Assembly: GCA_963730685.1 (NCBI GenBank)
Contig: CAVSSP010000001.1
Span: 1,488,001-1,552,000, forward strand
Source: Bog-756 sp963730685
GTDB taxonomy: Bacteria > Actinomycetota > Acidimicrobiia > Acidimicrobiales > RAAP-2
DNA length: 64,000 bases
Direction of reading: 5' to 3'
The translations under genes and the position numbers were made by a program. Below the pieces are notes generated by a model that was not told the origin of the DNA, made no database searches, and saw nothing but the letters and a program-made list of their open reading frames with translations. Shown one piece after another: positions 1 to 10,308 of the stretch. The first letter of the stretch is position 1. Each line of letters starts with the position of its first letter.

Positions 1-1
1 C

Positions 2-652
2 TGTGCCGCGGGTGACACGTACGGGCAGGTCGTGGTCTTCAACGGGTCGGGTTGGTCGCAGCCCGTGTCGCTGACGCCGGGCCTAGCCAACAATGGGGTC
101 TCAGCCGTCTCCTGTGCGGACCGTGCCTTGTGTCTGGCGGCACTGGTGAACGGCGAGTCGGCGGTGTTCGACGCCCGGGCGTCGTCCGTAGGGTATGCGG
201 CCGACGTGCGGAAGGCCAAGCTCGAGCCGTCCACGCTGGTGACTCAGGCCGGTGATCTCGCCGTCAATGCCGTCACCGACGTGACCTGCCCGGCCCGGAC
301 GTTCTGCCTGGCATCGGACTCTTTTGGCAACGTGCGGACGTACGACGGGAGGACGTGGTCCAAACCGGTGGCGCTCGACCCGGCAAGCGGCGACTTCGGC
401 GGCAGGGACGCGGGCGGAATTACGGCGCTCTCATGTGCGAGCTCGACGTTCTGCGTGGCGGCCGACGGGCAGGGCAATGCATTCATCTACGACGGGAAGG
501 CATGGTCGGCCCCGCACAAGGCCGATGCCACCCTCGGGCTTGCCAGTATCTCGTGTGCGAGCCCGACGTTCTGCATCGCCCTCGACCAGATCGGTGATGC
601 GATCCAGTACGACGGCCACTTATGGTCGCGACCCCGCCCGATCGACCGGTAG
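2..652 (+). CDS. Repeat protein, probable beta-propeller (5' end outside window)
   Basis: The reading frame is open from base 2, so the start lies upstream; 216 residues are visible. They form about four and a half repeats of 35-45 residues with the pattern SCxxxxFCxAxDxxGxxxxYDGxxWSxP, for example 'CASSTFCVAADGQGNAFIYD'. Each repeat has a pair of cysteines about six residues apart. Such repeats are common in secreted actinobacterial proteins and probably fold as propeller blades closed by disulfides, which would fit an extracellular location. No enzyme motif is visible. It contains a rare TTA codon near 619. The next gene on the same strand starts 57 bases later. The function is unknown; a surface-binding role is only inferred from the glycan genes around it. 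Confidence 0.75.
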   Translation, partial: CAAGDTYGQVVVFNGSGWSQPVSLTPGLANNGVSAVSCADRALCLAALVNGESAVFDARASSVGYAADVRKAKLEPSTLVTQAGDLAVNAVTDVTCPARTFCLASDSFGNVRTYDGRTWSKPVALDPASGDFGGRDAGGITALSCASSTFCVAADGQGNAFIYDGKAWSAPHKADATLGLASISCASPTFCIALDQIGDAIQYDGHLWSRPRPIDR

Positions 653-709
653 CACCGCGATCATGTCGGGCCTCGTCCCATCCCCGAGCAGCGGCCCCCG
701 GGGCCCCAA

Positions 710-2717
710 ATGATCGACGCGCTCGAGCTGTTGGGCTTCGTCGGCCTACTCCTCCTGGCCGGATGGGGGTGGGGCTCCGGGGTGACGGGACTCCTCCGGC
801 GGGCCGGATGGGAGACGGTGCGGAGCGAGATTGGCATCCCGCTCCAGGTGCTATTGGGAAGCGCCGTGTTCATGGTGTTCGGGGGCTTCATGGTTGCCGC
901 CGACGCCGCTCGGTTCGGGCCGCTCCTGGCTTGGCAGGCGGTAGGGCTGGTGCTTTTGTTCGTCCGCGGTTTCCGGACCCGGCGGAGATGGAACGTGACC
1001 GTCAGCTCGCTGGCAAACGCGGTGGCGGTCCTCTGCGCCGGGGCCGTGTTGACGTTGGTGGCGCTGGGTGTCGCCGCCAATGCGCCGTTCAACCTGAACG
1101 ACGACGACGCCGCCTACATCTACCTGGCCAGGCGGCTGGCCTCCACCGGGGGGCTGGTTGATCCGTTTAACCTCCGTCGCGTCACTGGTTACGGCGGCGG
1201 GACGCTCTTCCAGTCCATGTTCTACCGGATCCCCGGCGATACCTCGCTCCACGGGTTTGAGTTGGTCTTCGGATCACTCCTCCTGGTGCTGCTCGCCGTA
1301 GGCACCACCCGCCGTAGATGGCTCGCATTGGGAACGCTCCTACTCGGGATCGGTATTCTGCTCGGCAACGATGTCGGGCTCGTTATCAACCTGAGCCCCA
1401 CCTTCACTATCACCGCCTTCTCGCTGGGGACGCTGCAGGCACTCCGGCTTGTGAGGGGGTCGTCAGAGAGGGACCAGCCCCTGGTTTATGTCGTGATCGG
1501 CATTCTCCTTTCGGGAATCCTGGCTCTTCGGTTCAGCTTTGTCGTTTCCATGGTGGCCGCCACGCTGATCGTGATCATCGTGCTCAGGGGTCGCCACGCT
1601 GTGAAACCAATCGTGCTCATTGGCCTAACGGGAGGTGTCTGTTCCGCCGGATGGGCGCTAGCCCTGTATCGCTCTTCCCGCTCCCTCCTCTTCCCCCTGT
1701 TCCCAGGAAACTACGATCCATCGTGGCCGACTGGCCAGAACGAGGCGGAGTTCGCCCACGGCGTGCGTAGCTTTTCCCGCTTCTCCTGGGACGTGTTCAT
1801 CGGCAGTCACCTCGGTTGGGTTAGCGCTGGCATCGGTCGGGATCGGGCTGTGCTTTTTCGTCTCATCGCGGGGCCGATCGAAGGGAATGCTGGTCCTGCT
1901 CAGCGCGGGCGTGGGCTGCCTGGTCCAGTTCGCCGCGTACGTCTACTCCCTGTCCGGCTCCACCGCCGTCGAGGTTGTTCGACTCCTCGCTCCCTCCACG
2001 CTGGCCTGCGGGCTGTTCGCCATTGGGCTCCTCTGGCCCAATGGGAATCCCGCACTCGACGACCCCGTTGAGCTGATGGCATCCTCTGCGCCCTTCGATC
2101 GCCTGGGGCGCTCGACGTCGAGGCTCACGAGAGGGATGGTGGGCCCGGGTGCGTTGGCGACCACCACCGTGGTGGGGGTGATTCTCGGACTGGCGGTGCT
2201 GGTCTTTGCCTACAACCCAATCGCCTACGTCCGGGGCACTCGCGGCGAGCTGACGGCCAGCTGGCGGATGCTTCATCAGCCGGCCAACCAGGTGGGTCGG
2301 TACGGCCCACTGGAACCCGAGTACGACCGGATGAACCGGATGATCCCAAAGGGGGCCAAGGTGCTGGCTGCCGTCGACTTCCCCGGCCTGCTGGACTTCT
2401 CCCGGTACGATTTCGCCACGCTCGACGTCGTCGGTGCCGTATCGCCGCCACCGCACATGCCGTACTTCAAGGGTGCGATGGCAAAGGTGGACTATCTCCG
2501 TCGCCTCGGCTATCAGTACATCGTGGCCCAGTCGCCGAGCGACCAGGGTCTCTACGACCTGCAGACCTGGGTCGGTGACTACCAGTCCGAGGTCGTGGCC
2601 TACCGGCGCTGGGTTCCGTACTTCGTCGACTGGCAGAGCTCGGTGGCAACCCTCGAACAGAGCAACCGGTTCGAGGTCCGCTCCTCGGGTCCGCTGGTCC
2701 TCATCCGGATCGCCTGA
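710..2717 (+). CDS. Polytopic membrane protein, GT-C glycosyltransferase-like, frameshifted
   Basis: The frame starting at ATG 710 gives many hydrophobic helices up to about 1810. The same protein then continues one base later, through 'LALASVGIGLCFFV', to the stop at 2717. This implies one extra base near 1800-1815, for about 668 residues in total. An early extracytoplasmic loop carries an acidic cluster, 'NLNDDDAAYIYLARR', as in GT-C enzymes that use lipid-linked sugars. The last 170 residues are soluble. I infer a membrane glycosyltransferase or glycan-assembly protein, but I cannot name the family. It is convergent with the minus-strand glycan operon, and only 22 bases separate the two. 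The frameshift looks like a sequencing error because both halves are well preserved. Confidence 0.65.
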
Positions 2718-2739
2718 CGGGGACTCCAGTCCTTCCGCG

Positions 2740-3657
2740 CTACTGCTCGAGCTCGGCAAGCAACCGTTCGGAGTTATCGTTCACCGCGGCGAGGAGGTCC
2801 TGGAGCACGTGCCGGCGTGCGTCACTCCTGCCGCGGAGGCTCCGCAGCTCCCCGATGAGGTCGTCCCGGTGGATCCGGCCGCCCTCACCGACGTCACCGA
2901 ACCGCTCCTGCATCGTCCTCAGCTCGCGTTGAAGGATGCGGGCGGGAAGGACGGGTGGATGTAGGACAGAATCGGATCCCGCCGGTGCGGCAATGAACAG
3001 GAATTGGTACGTCTCGGATTCGGGCTCCGCACGCAGGTGGTCGATCGTCTCGGGGCTCAGGTCGTCCACCGAGACGGCGATCTCTGTGGCCTGAATCGGC
3101 AGTGTCACGCGGGACTCGTCCAGAATGACCAACCCGGCTTCCGCTAGGAACTCCCGCACGCTCACGGCGTCGAAGAAGCGCAGGTGGGTGCGGTCGAGCA
3201 GTCCCGTCTCGGTGTAGGTGAACCGACCGCTCAGCAGCTGGGCGCGCACGGCGGCGTGCGCGACGTTGGGAAGGGATATGACTACGTATCCCTCGTCAGC
3301 GAGCAAGCCGAGCGACTGCTTCAGCACCGCCACCGGATCGCGCAGGTGCTCGAGGACGTCGAGGAAGAGAATTACGTCGAAAGTGCGACCGAGCGCCTCC
3401 GCCAGATCGAGCTGCTCTACGTCGCCGACGATGACGTGCTCGCACCACTCGGCAGCCTGGCGTGCGGCGTCAGGGTCGTACTCGATTCCCCAGATCCTGC
3501 AACCCATCCGGCGCAGAGTCCGCGCCACCGACCCGTCGGCGGCACCAACGTCGAGCACGGTGCTGCGGGCCTGCACGCTGGCGATAGCAAAGGTGTGGGA
3601 GTCGTTGACATTGCGCAGGTCGATGTCCGCCGTGTAACGGGAACGCTCGGTCATCAT
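2740..3657 (-). CDS. Class I SAM-dependent methyltransferase with helical C-terminal tail
   Basis: The protein has about 305 residues. Motif I 'VLDVGAADGSVARTL' lies near residue 35, followed by 'GIEYDP' and 'VILFLDVLEHLRDP', which is the Methyltransf_11/23 arrangement. The last 70 residues are charged and look helical, possibly a coiled coil. I chose ATG 3657 (or 3654) rather than the longer reading because ATG 3657 overlaps the TGA of the upstream gene as ATGA, and the extension is Gly-rich filler. It is the last gene of the minus-strand glycan operon. It follows a coiled-coil protein and a glycosyltransferase, so methylation of a sugar, perhaps as a chain cap, is the likely job. The substrate is unknown. 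Confidence 0.8.
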   Translation of the reverse strand: MMTERSRYTADIDLRNVNDSHTFAIASVQARSTVLDVGAADGSVARTLRRMGCRIWGIEYDPDAARQAAEWCEHVIVGDVEQLDLAEALGRTFDVILFLDVLEHLRDPVAVLKQSLGLLADEGYVVISLPNVAHAAVRAQLLSGRFTYTETGLLDRTHLRFFDAVSVREFLAEAGLVILDESRVTLPIQATEIAVSVDDLSPETIDHLRAEPESETYQFLFIAAPAGSDSVLHPPVLPARILQRELRTMQERFGDVGEGGRIHRDDLIGELRSLRGRSDARRHVLQDLLAAVNDNSERLLAELEQ

Positions 3658-4058
3658 GACGGGACTCGTCCGACCGCCGCCGCCGCCCTCTCGAGCCGCT
3701 TTATCCACCGGACGGCGCGCCGTTGCTCAAAGCGCTCGTGCTCGGCGCGGATGGCCTCTAGCTGGAGGAGGAGTTGGTCCGACTCCGCCTCTGCCGCGCG
3801 GAGGGCGGCTCGGACTTTGCGGAGCTCCTCTTCGAGCACGGTCAACCGGTGGCGGTAGACCTCCGCCGGATCAGCGTCGTCCTCGCCCTCGTCGTCGCCT
3901 TCGTCCACTGCCTGGCCGAGCTCCAGCTCGACGAGGCGCCGATTGAGCTGCCTTACCACCTCGTCTCGGGCGCTGACCTGGTTCTCCAGGCGCAGCACGT
4001 CTCCCTGGGTGGGATAGAGGGGGACACCGGAGCGGGTATCCGGCAGAGAACTGGTCAT
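3654..4058 (-). CDS. Small coiled-coil protein in glycan operon
   Basis: This 134-residue protein starts at ATG 4058, which overlaps the stop of the upstream glycosyltransferase (ATGA). It ends overlapping the methyltransferase start in the same way, so the three genes are probably translationally coupled. After about 25 residues there are two heptad-rich helices (around 30-55 and 75-130), separated by an acidic patch of about ten Asp/Glu residues. The end is basic, 'RRAVRWIKRLERAAAAVG'. There is no signal peptide, membrane segment or catalytic motif. I do not recognise a family. A scaffold or spacing role between glycosyltransferase and methyltransferase is my inference from the tight coupling. 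Confidence 0.7.
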   Translation of the reverse strand: MTSSLPDTRSGVPLYPTQGDVLRLENQVSARDEVVRQLNRRLVELELGQAVDEGDDEGEDDADPAEVYRHRLTVLEEELRKVRAALRAAEAESDQLLLQLEAIRAEHERFEQRRAVRWIKRLERAAAAVGRVPS

Positions 4059-5977
4059 TGGAGCGGCTCCTTTTCGGCCCAGGGGAGGTTGGGGTACTTC
4101 TGCCGAAGGAAGTCCGTCAGGGCTCCGGTCTCGAGATTCACGGTAGCGAGCATGGACGCCCCGTGTGACCGGTACTGGCCGACGAACTGAGTCACCAGTT
4201 GGCCACGTTGCCCTTCTGCGGCCACGTGTAGCCAGAAGTCGTAGTCTTCCCAGCCGCCCATCCGATCGGTCTGAGAGTCGAACCCACCAAGCGTGGCCCA
4301 CACGCTCTTGCGGATGAGTGCCATGGCGTCGATGTAGTTGTCGAGTGTAAGCCTCCGCACGTCCCAAGGGAGGCAGCTGACTAGATCGGAGGTCTCCCCG
4401 AACATTTCGATGATCCCGTAGGAGAATGCGGCGTCTGACTCCTTCAGCGCCAAAGCCAGGTGACGGATGCCGCGGGGGAACACGGCGTTGTCCGCATCGA
4501 GAAGGAATACGTACTCCGCCCGTGCCTGTTCGAAGCCGAGGTTCCGTGTGGTGGAGAGGCCGCGGTTGGCGGACTGGGTCACGAGCCGGATCGGGAAGTC
4601 CTCGAAATCCACGAGGGCCCGCCGGACAATGCCGACAGAGTCGTCGTTCGAGTGGTCGTCGACGACCACTAACTCGACGGTCACACCCTCACTGGCCACC
4701 ACCGACTCAATGGTATTCCGGATGAAGGCTCCGTAGTTGAAGAGTGGGATGACCACAGACACTTCGGGATTGGCACTCGCATACGCCGGGGTGTCGAAGG
4801 TGTCGACCCGCACCCGTACGCCGTGGTCGACCGCGCTCATGAGGGCTTCGGTCGACCTGATGTTGTCTATCTCCGCTAGCAGGAGGTGTTGGATCATCGA
4901 CCGCATCTGGCGCTCTCCGTCGAGCGTCGCTGAGGCCGCGCCCCGACGGGAAGCGTTCGCAGGGACGAGGAGCGGCCGCCGTGGTCCTTTTCGCTGAACG
5001 GTTGCGGGCAGCGAAAAGCCTGGCCTGGGCAAAACTTCACGCCCCGCACCGGGTCGTGAGTGGTGTTCCAACGATTCGAGGGCCTGATCGATGATGTCGA
5101 CGAACACCAGGTACTTGCGGATGAAGTCGTAGGCGCGTTGGGCGGTCTCGGTCCGCAGCTCCTCGTCACGGAGGAACGCGTCCAGACGTCCGATGAGCGA
5201 GCCGCCCGGCCCGTGCACGAAGTGCGCGGTGGGCACGAGGGGGGCGTAGCCGCCAGACGACTCGGTGACGACCAGGCAGCCATTACTGATCGCCTCAATG
5301 ACCCGGACCCATTCGAAGTAGTCCCGATTGCCCTGGTGGACATTGAGCAACACCCTGCTGTCGGCTAGGAACTGGTGTTTGTCCCGGCCGCTGACGAAGT
5401 GCCCCGAACCCGTCTGGACGGGCCTGGCCGGCTCGAAGAGCCGGATGTCGCAGTTCCACTCCGACAGGATTTGTGCCGACTGGGCGAGGAATTTCGAACG
5501 CCTCTCGGTCTTGGCCCCGAGGAACAGGGCATCGACTGGGCGCTCCTTATCGGCCCGACCGTCCCAGGCATCCCAACCCTGGTGGTAGCCGAGTTGCAGA
5601 TGGTGCGCCTCCAGTCCCCGTCGTCGCAGCTCGCGCACACCTCGTTTGTTGATGTCGAGGACCATGGGCCCGTAAGAGGCGTAGCGCACACCCTCCTCGA
5701 ACCAGGGCGTTCCGGGTTGCTCGACGCCGACGCAAATGCTTTGGGATGCGGCCCGCACGAGGTCAGATTCCGGTACCTTTTCGCGGAGCATGAAGAACTC
5801 GTGCGGTGCAACTACTAGGTTGATCACGGCGGGCTCAGCCTTGGGCAGTTTATCGGTGCAGCGCTCCACCTCGCGCCCGGTGGCCTCGATCGAGTCGGCC
5901 AGCATTGAGGCGATCTCCGCCATGAACACGTTGCCTACCGGGCTGACGAACACCTTGTAGGAAGGGGCGGCCATCAA
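4055..5977 (-). CDS. Two-domain glycosyltransferase: CgeB-like (GT4-like) domain fused to GT2
   Basis: The protein has 640 residues. Residues about 1-320 resemble the CgeB/Glyco_trans_1_2 type, with 'FEWVRVIEAISNGCLVVTE' near 225-245 as the nucleotide-sugar-binding helix region. Residues about 400-640 are a GT-A GT2 domain: 'VSVVIPLFNYGAFIRNTIES', then 'VVVDDHS', and the DxD-type 'LLDADN'. The two domains probably add two sugars or two linkages in sequence at the cytoplasmic face. No membrane segment is visible. The start is ATG 5977 (or 5974), one base after the repeat protein's stop; the 3' end overlaps the coiled-coil gene by 4 bases. The sugar specificity cannot be read from the sequence. 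Confidence 0.82.
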   Translation of the reverse strand: MMAAPSYKVFVSPVGNVFMAEIASMLADSIEATGREVERCTDKLPKAEPAVINLVVAPHEFFMLREKVPESDLVRAASQSICVGVEQPGTPWFEEGVRYASYGPMVLDINKRGVRELRRRGLEAHHLQLGYHQGWDAWDGRADKERPVDALFLGAKTERRSKFLAQSAQILSEWNCDIRLFEPARPVQTGSGHFVSGRDKHQFLADSRVLLNVHQGNRDYFEWVRVIEAISNGCLVVTESSGGYAPLVPTAHFVHGPGGSLIGRLDAFLRDEELRTETAQRAYDFIRKYLVFVDIIDQALESLEHHSRPGAGREVLPRPGFSLPATVQRKGPRRPLLVPANASRRGAASATLDGERQMRSMIQHLLLAEIDNIRSTEALMSAVDHGVRVRVDTFDTPAYASANPEVSVVIPLFNYGAFIRNTIESVVASEGVTVELVVVDDHSNDDSVGIVRRALVDFEDFPIRLVTQSANRGLSTTRNLGFEQARAEYVFLLDADNAVFPRGIRHLALALKESDAAFSYGIIEMFGETSDLVSCLPWDVRRLTLDNYIDAMALIRKSVWATLGGFDSQTDRMGGWEDYDFWLHVAAEGQRGQLVTQFVGQYRSHGASMLATVNLETGALTDFLRQKYPNLPWAEKEPLQ

Positions 5978-5978
5978 A

Positions 5979-6827
5979 TCAGGTGGCCGGCACGGCCGAG
6001 AAGGCCACTACCGGACCGGTGATCGAACCCGGCGGGGCGTTTCCGAGGAAGTAGGCGTCACCGAAAGCCCGGATCGATCCGTTGGCGCTGGCCGTCCAGT
6101 AGCCAAGGGACGTTCTTGAGGCCTGCAGCCCGATGATCGGATCATCGGCCCTGTCCCCCAGCTCGGCTGGGGAGCCGAAGTACACCGCGTCGCCGAATGT
6201 CAGCACCAGGCCCGAATCAGTGGCGACCCAGTAGCCGGCGCCGGTGGGGGTCGGTGCGATGGCGACCGCGGAGCTGGCCAGGCCGAGCCCGACGGCGGCG
6301 CCACAGAACGGTGCACCTCCCACCGCGAACACGCCTCCATCGCTACAGAGCAGCCAGTAGCCGTCTCCGGTTGGACGCGCTCCCATATCGACGACCGGCT
6401 GATCGAGCGGCATTCCGGCGAGCGAGCCGTGGTAACCGGCCGCGCCGCAGGCGAATACGCCCCCATCCGAAGATGCCAGCCAGTAGCCGAGCCCGCTGGA
6501 CAGGGTCTCGATGGCAACGACCGATCCGACCAGGTCCAGATGATCGACTGCTCCGTGCAATGGGGTGTCCCCGACGCAGATGACGGCACCGTTGGTCGTT
6601 GCCACCCAGTAGCCCTTCCCGGTCGGCGAAAGTGCGACGTCGGCGATTTCCCGGCCGGCCAGCTGGTCCTTTGCCTTGTCGCCACCCCTCGATGCGCCGA
6701 AGCCGAAGGCGTGGCCGTCGTCCCCGACTAGGAGATGGCCGACGTGGCTGGCGGGTCCGTCCAGCTGGGCCAGGCTCGACCACGCGACAGGCGAGTCCAT
6801 CAGTTGATCGACGCTTGCACTGAGCAC
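5979..6827 (-). CDS. Beta-propeller-like repeat protein (GYW/DGGVF repeats)
   Basis: The protein has 282 residues with a GTG start and is made almost entirely of about five to six repeats of 45-48 residues. Their core is GxGYWxxxSDGGVFAxGxAxFxGS, for example 'GLGYWLASSDGGVFACGAAG'. These repeats are abundant in Acidimicrobiia-type proteins and probably form blades of a propeller. There is no signal peptide, so unless the start is misplaced the protein is cytoplasmic, unlike most relatives. It sits inside the glycan operon, 1-2 bases before the double glycosyltransferase and 79 bases after the large GT-C-like gene. The function is unknown; carbohydrate binding is a guess from context. Confidence 0.75.
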   Translation of the reverse strand: MLSASVDQLMDSPVAWSSLAQLDGPASHVGHLLVGDDGHAFGFGASRGGDKAKDQLAGREIADVALSPTGKGYWVATTNGAVICVGDTPLHGAVDHLDLVGSVVAIETLSSGLGYWLASSDGGVFACGAAGYHGSLAGMPLDQPVVDMGARPTGDGYWLLCSDGGVFAVGGAPFCGAAVGLGLASSAVAIAPTPTGAGYWVATDSGLVLTFGDAVYFGSPAELGDRADDPIIGLQASRTSLGYWTASANGSIRAFGDAYFLGNAPPGSITGPVVAFSAVPAT

Positions 6828-6906
6828 CCGGCTCCGAAACCCATGGAGCCAACGCTACCTCGCTTGGTGTGTGTGGCTGCGCCACGTAATCTGTTCCCTT
6901 GGCCCA

Positions 6907-9900
6907 CTACTTCACGAGGCTGACGGAGACCTTCGGTGCCGGACTGGATGCCGTCCTCGAGAGGTAGAGCGTCTCGCCGGTGCCGTACCCGTGCCATTGG
7001 AGGCAGCTCCCGACCCCCACGGTGACCTGCTTGCCGGCTGCGGGCAGCGTGTCGAACTGGATGGTGTGGGAGTAGGGCGATGTCGGGCCGTCCGACAGCA
7101 CAAACGAAGAGTCCCCGATGTTGGACGGCGCCCGCAGTGTGAGCCACCGGAACGCGGAGGGCGACGTATCGGCGGGAAGCAACAGCCGCAGCACCGATTC
7201 ATGGGCTCGGGTGGCGCCATCCACGCTTCCGGTGAGGCCGGCGCGGAGGACCGGATGGGCCCGGCCGTCCGGTCCGGTGATAGCCGTCGACGTCCGAGTG
7301 CCGACGAATGCCGGATCGACCGATGCAGCAGGGTTCAGTGGGGTCACGTCGCCGTTGTGGTTTAGGGCGTACAGCTGGATTGGGGTGGCGGCGGACGTGG
7401 GAACCGTCATGGTGAATCCCGAGCTGATAGCGGCCTCGTCGTGCAGTACGGAAGCCACGTCGGGCCGGGTCAGCGTCGGAACGGTTGTGGCGACCACATG
7501 CCCGTCGGCCAAGGCGAAAACGTCCAGGGCCGGCTTCTTCGAACCGGCGTCCACTGCCCATCCTGTGACTGTGGTATCGAACGTGGAGGTCTGGACGGTG
7601 GAGAGGTGCACGGAGGGTGCGCTGGCGGTGCCGGCTGGCAGGGCGAAGAAGTTCGGGATGTCGCCGAACTGGCAAGCTGGGGTGTCGAAGTACAGACCGG
7701 TCGTTATGAGCCCTGCCGGCACCGGAGGGGCGGTAGAGACAAGGTCGTTGCGAAGCAGGACGAGCTGGCCCTGGACATCGAGTAGGGGCCGGTAGTTGGC
7801 AAACAGGTACTGACTGACCGCGAATGAGCGGACCGATTGCGGGATCCCGTCGTAGGACAGTAGGCCGAACGTCGTGTTCGAGAAGACGACAAGTGGAGGA
7901 CGGCTCTGTCGGAGCTCATCGATCTCCTGGTCCTGGGCGAGGAGCGTCTGTGACACCGCAGAGTAGTAATAGCGGGTCCCAGGCACACGATTGAGTAGGT
8001 AATAGACGATGCCCGGTTCGTTGGAGAAGTCGAAGACGGGTGCCGTCCCCCGCGTACCGGTTAAGGATCGCCCCCAGGGCCTGAACCTGTGCCGTGTCCA
8101 CGGTGCCGGGAGTCGTATACCCCAACCGGGGCGTCGAGTTGACGTCGGATGGCGACAGGGCCGCCTCGAAGTCGAAGGCGGTCCGCCTGAGGGCGTATGA
8201 CGCCGACACCGGAGTGGCGAAGGTCCCGACGGTGACAGCCGTCACCGCTCCAATCGTGGCGATGTGGCGGAACCGGGGTACCCGGAACCTGGGCCCCCAA
8301 CGCTCGACTGCCGAGGTGATTGAGCGGTCGGCCACGCCCAGGAGCTCAATGGCCCAAAGGACCAATAAGGGGACCGCTATGGCGAATGACTCCATGACGT
8401 GGCCGGCGTCGGCCCGATCGAGGGCCTTTGGGAAGTAGACGGCCGAGGCCGCCGCTGCCGCGAGGAGGACCCAGTCGAAAGGCAGCCACAACCGTCTGAG
8501 GCGGACCTTGGCAACTACCCGCCAGAGCGTCAATAGCCACAGGACGGTTGGAACCACCCATTCGAAGGTGACCATGAGCTGCTGATGAAGGTTCCACTGG
8601 GTCGGGTAGCCCCCCTCCAGGATGTGCCCGCTCGAGAACACGCGGAAGTAGTCGATGAACGCCATGAAAGAACCCGTCGCCAGGAGGATGACGATCCAGG
8701 CCAGTGCGATGGAGGCTCCGGTGATGGCGCAACGGATCGTCCGGGTGAATGATGGAACGAGTCCGGACCCCTTGCGGTGGCCAACCAGCTCTACCAGGAC
8801 TACGACGCCGGCGAAGCACGGGATGAATAGCACCTCCTCGGGGGTGAGGATGACCGCCATCGCCAACATTCCCATGAACAGCCAGCATCTGGGCCATGTC
8901 GCCGAGCGGACCACGCGGTCCAAGACGATGAGGAGGATCGGGATGAGAAGGAAGCGCGCCACGTTGCCCTGGAGGAGGCCGCACGCGATGGCGATTCCCG
9001 TCCCAACCAGCAGTAATCGGTTCTTCCTGGTGAAGTAGGCGGCGAACGCATAGAGGGCGAGCCAGTTGAGGGGATAGACAATGAGGGTGAACCCGGCCGT
9101 GGCTCCCCATCGGGTGTTGCCGAACAGGTCCAACCCGATCTGGCCGTCGAAGAAATCACCCAGCAGACCGTGCAGCAGGTAGATGTCCCTCCAGGGGAAC
9201 AGCCCGTGGTGGACGATCAGCTGTGGCGCGGCGAGGAACTGGGCATCGTCGAATCCGTCGAAGTACCCGAGCGCTCCGGGCAACGAGGCGTACGAGAGGT
9301 AGAGGAGGACTGGGCCCACCACCCAGGTGAGGACGTTGGCCTCGATGTTGCGGATGGCGTCGGCATTGGGCGCCCGGCGCTCCGAACGGAGCACCAGCGC
9401 CACGCCGACTACGGTGGCTAGCCCCGCTAGCCACCAGGGAAACCACCGGTAATACACGAGGTGTTTGCCGATGGCCACGTGCGTCGAAGCGGACACCAGG
9501 GAGAGCAAGGGCACTACCCCGATGGAGAGGAGCCCATTGACCAGTGCGACGCAGGGCCACCACCCGTTCAATCGGGGCGACGGGCGCACGTGTGGCCCGC
9601 TACCGGCCTGCCACCAGCGCAACAGGGTGGCGATGATCACGGTTCCGCCTACGTAGCAGAGGCCAGCCGCCACGTCCTCCGAGTAGGGGGTGGTCTCGCT
9701 CTGCGTCCGGATGACAGACCATGCCAGGCCGACCGCTACCGCCGGTAACAGCACTCTGGCACCGCTCCAGAAGTACCGGAGTAGGCCCGCGGGCTGCGGT
9801 CCGTCCTCCATTTGCGGGGCGGGCCCTACTGGGGGGCCTTCCTCCGCGACCATCGTGTGCGCTGCATCGGACCGCACTGGGGCCGACGGGTCGCCGCCCG

Positions 9901-10231
9901 GTGCGATCCCCCTCCCGAGGTCGTCGGAGGCCGTGATGATTGGGAGCACCGGCCCCCGCCCGGCCCCCCGATACCGGAGCGGCCCCTTCCACGCCAGGGC
10001 CAGGTAGAAGGAGATCGAGAGGACCGGGAACAAGAGGGCGAAGAAGTAGTAGCCGTAGCTGTACCGGTAGATGTCGTAGTCGTTAAAAATGTCGTAGCCG
10101 ACGATGTCGGTGCTCACCGAGAGGCGGTCCGGCACGGCCCGCCAAAGCAGGGTGGCCAGCAGGCCCGCAAGCACAATCGATACCACGAACCGGCTCAGCG
10201 GTCGCCACTTCTGCTCACCGCTGGGACTCAT
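6907..10231 (-). CDS. Large GT-C-like membrane protein, about 1100 aa, frameshifted
   Basis: The frame from ATG 10231 gives more than a dozen hydrophobic helices, with the loop 'FDGFDDAQFLAAPQLIVHHG', an acidic pair of the kind found in GT-C mannosyltransferases. Near 8015-8055 the frame changes. 'PVFDFSNEPGIVYYLL' and the rest of a soluble C-terminal domain are read in the other frame to the stop at 6907. A CCCCC run at 8047-8051 is the likely indel site. The C-terminal domain fits the extracytoplasmic part of GT-C proteins. It probably transfers a lipid-linked sugar outside the membrane. It lies between the nucleotidyltransferase gene (77-base gap) and the repeat protein. Confidence 0.7.
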
Positions 10232-10308
10232 GACGCGCTAGAGAGTACTCGTGCGGGCCTTCGCGACGGGGTCACCGAATCGTCGTAGCCGACCCTTCGT
10301 GTCGTCTT

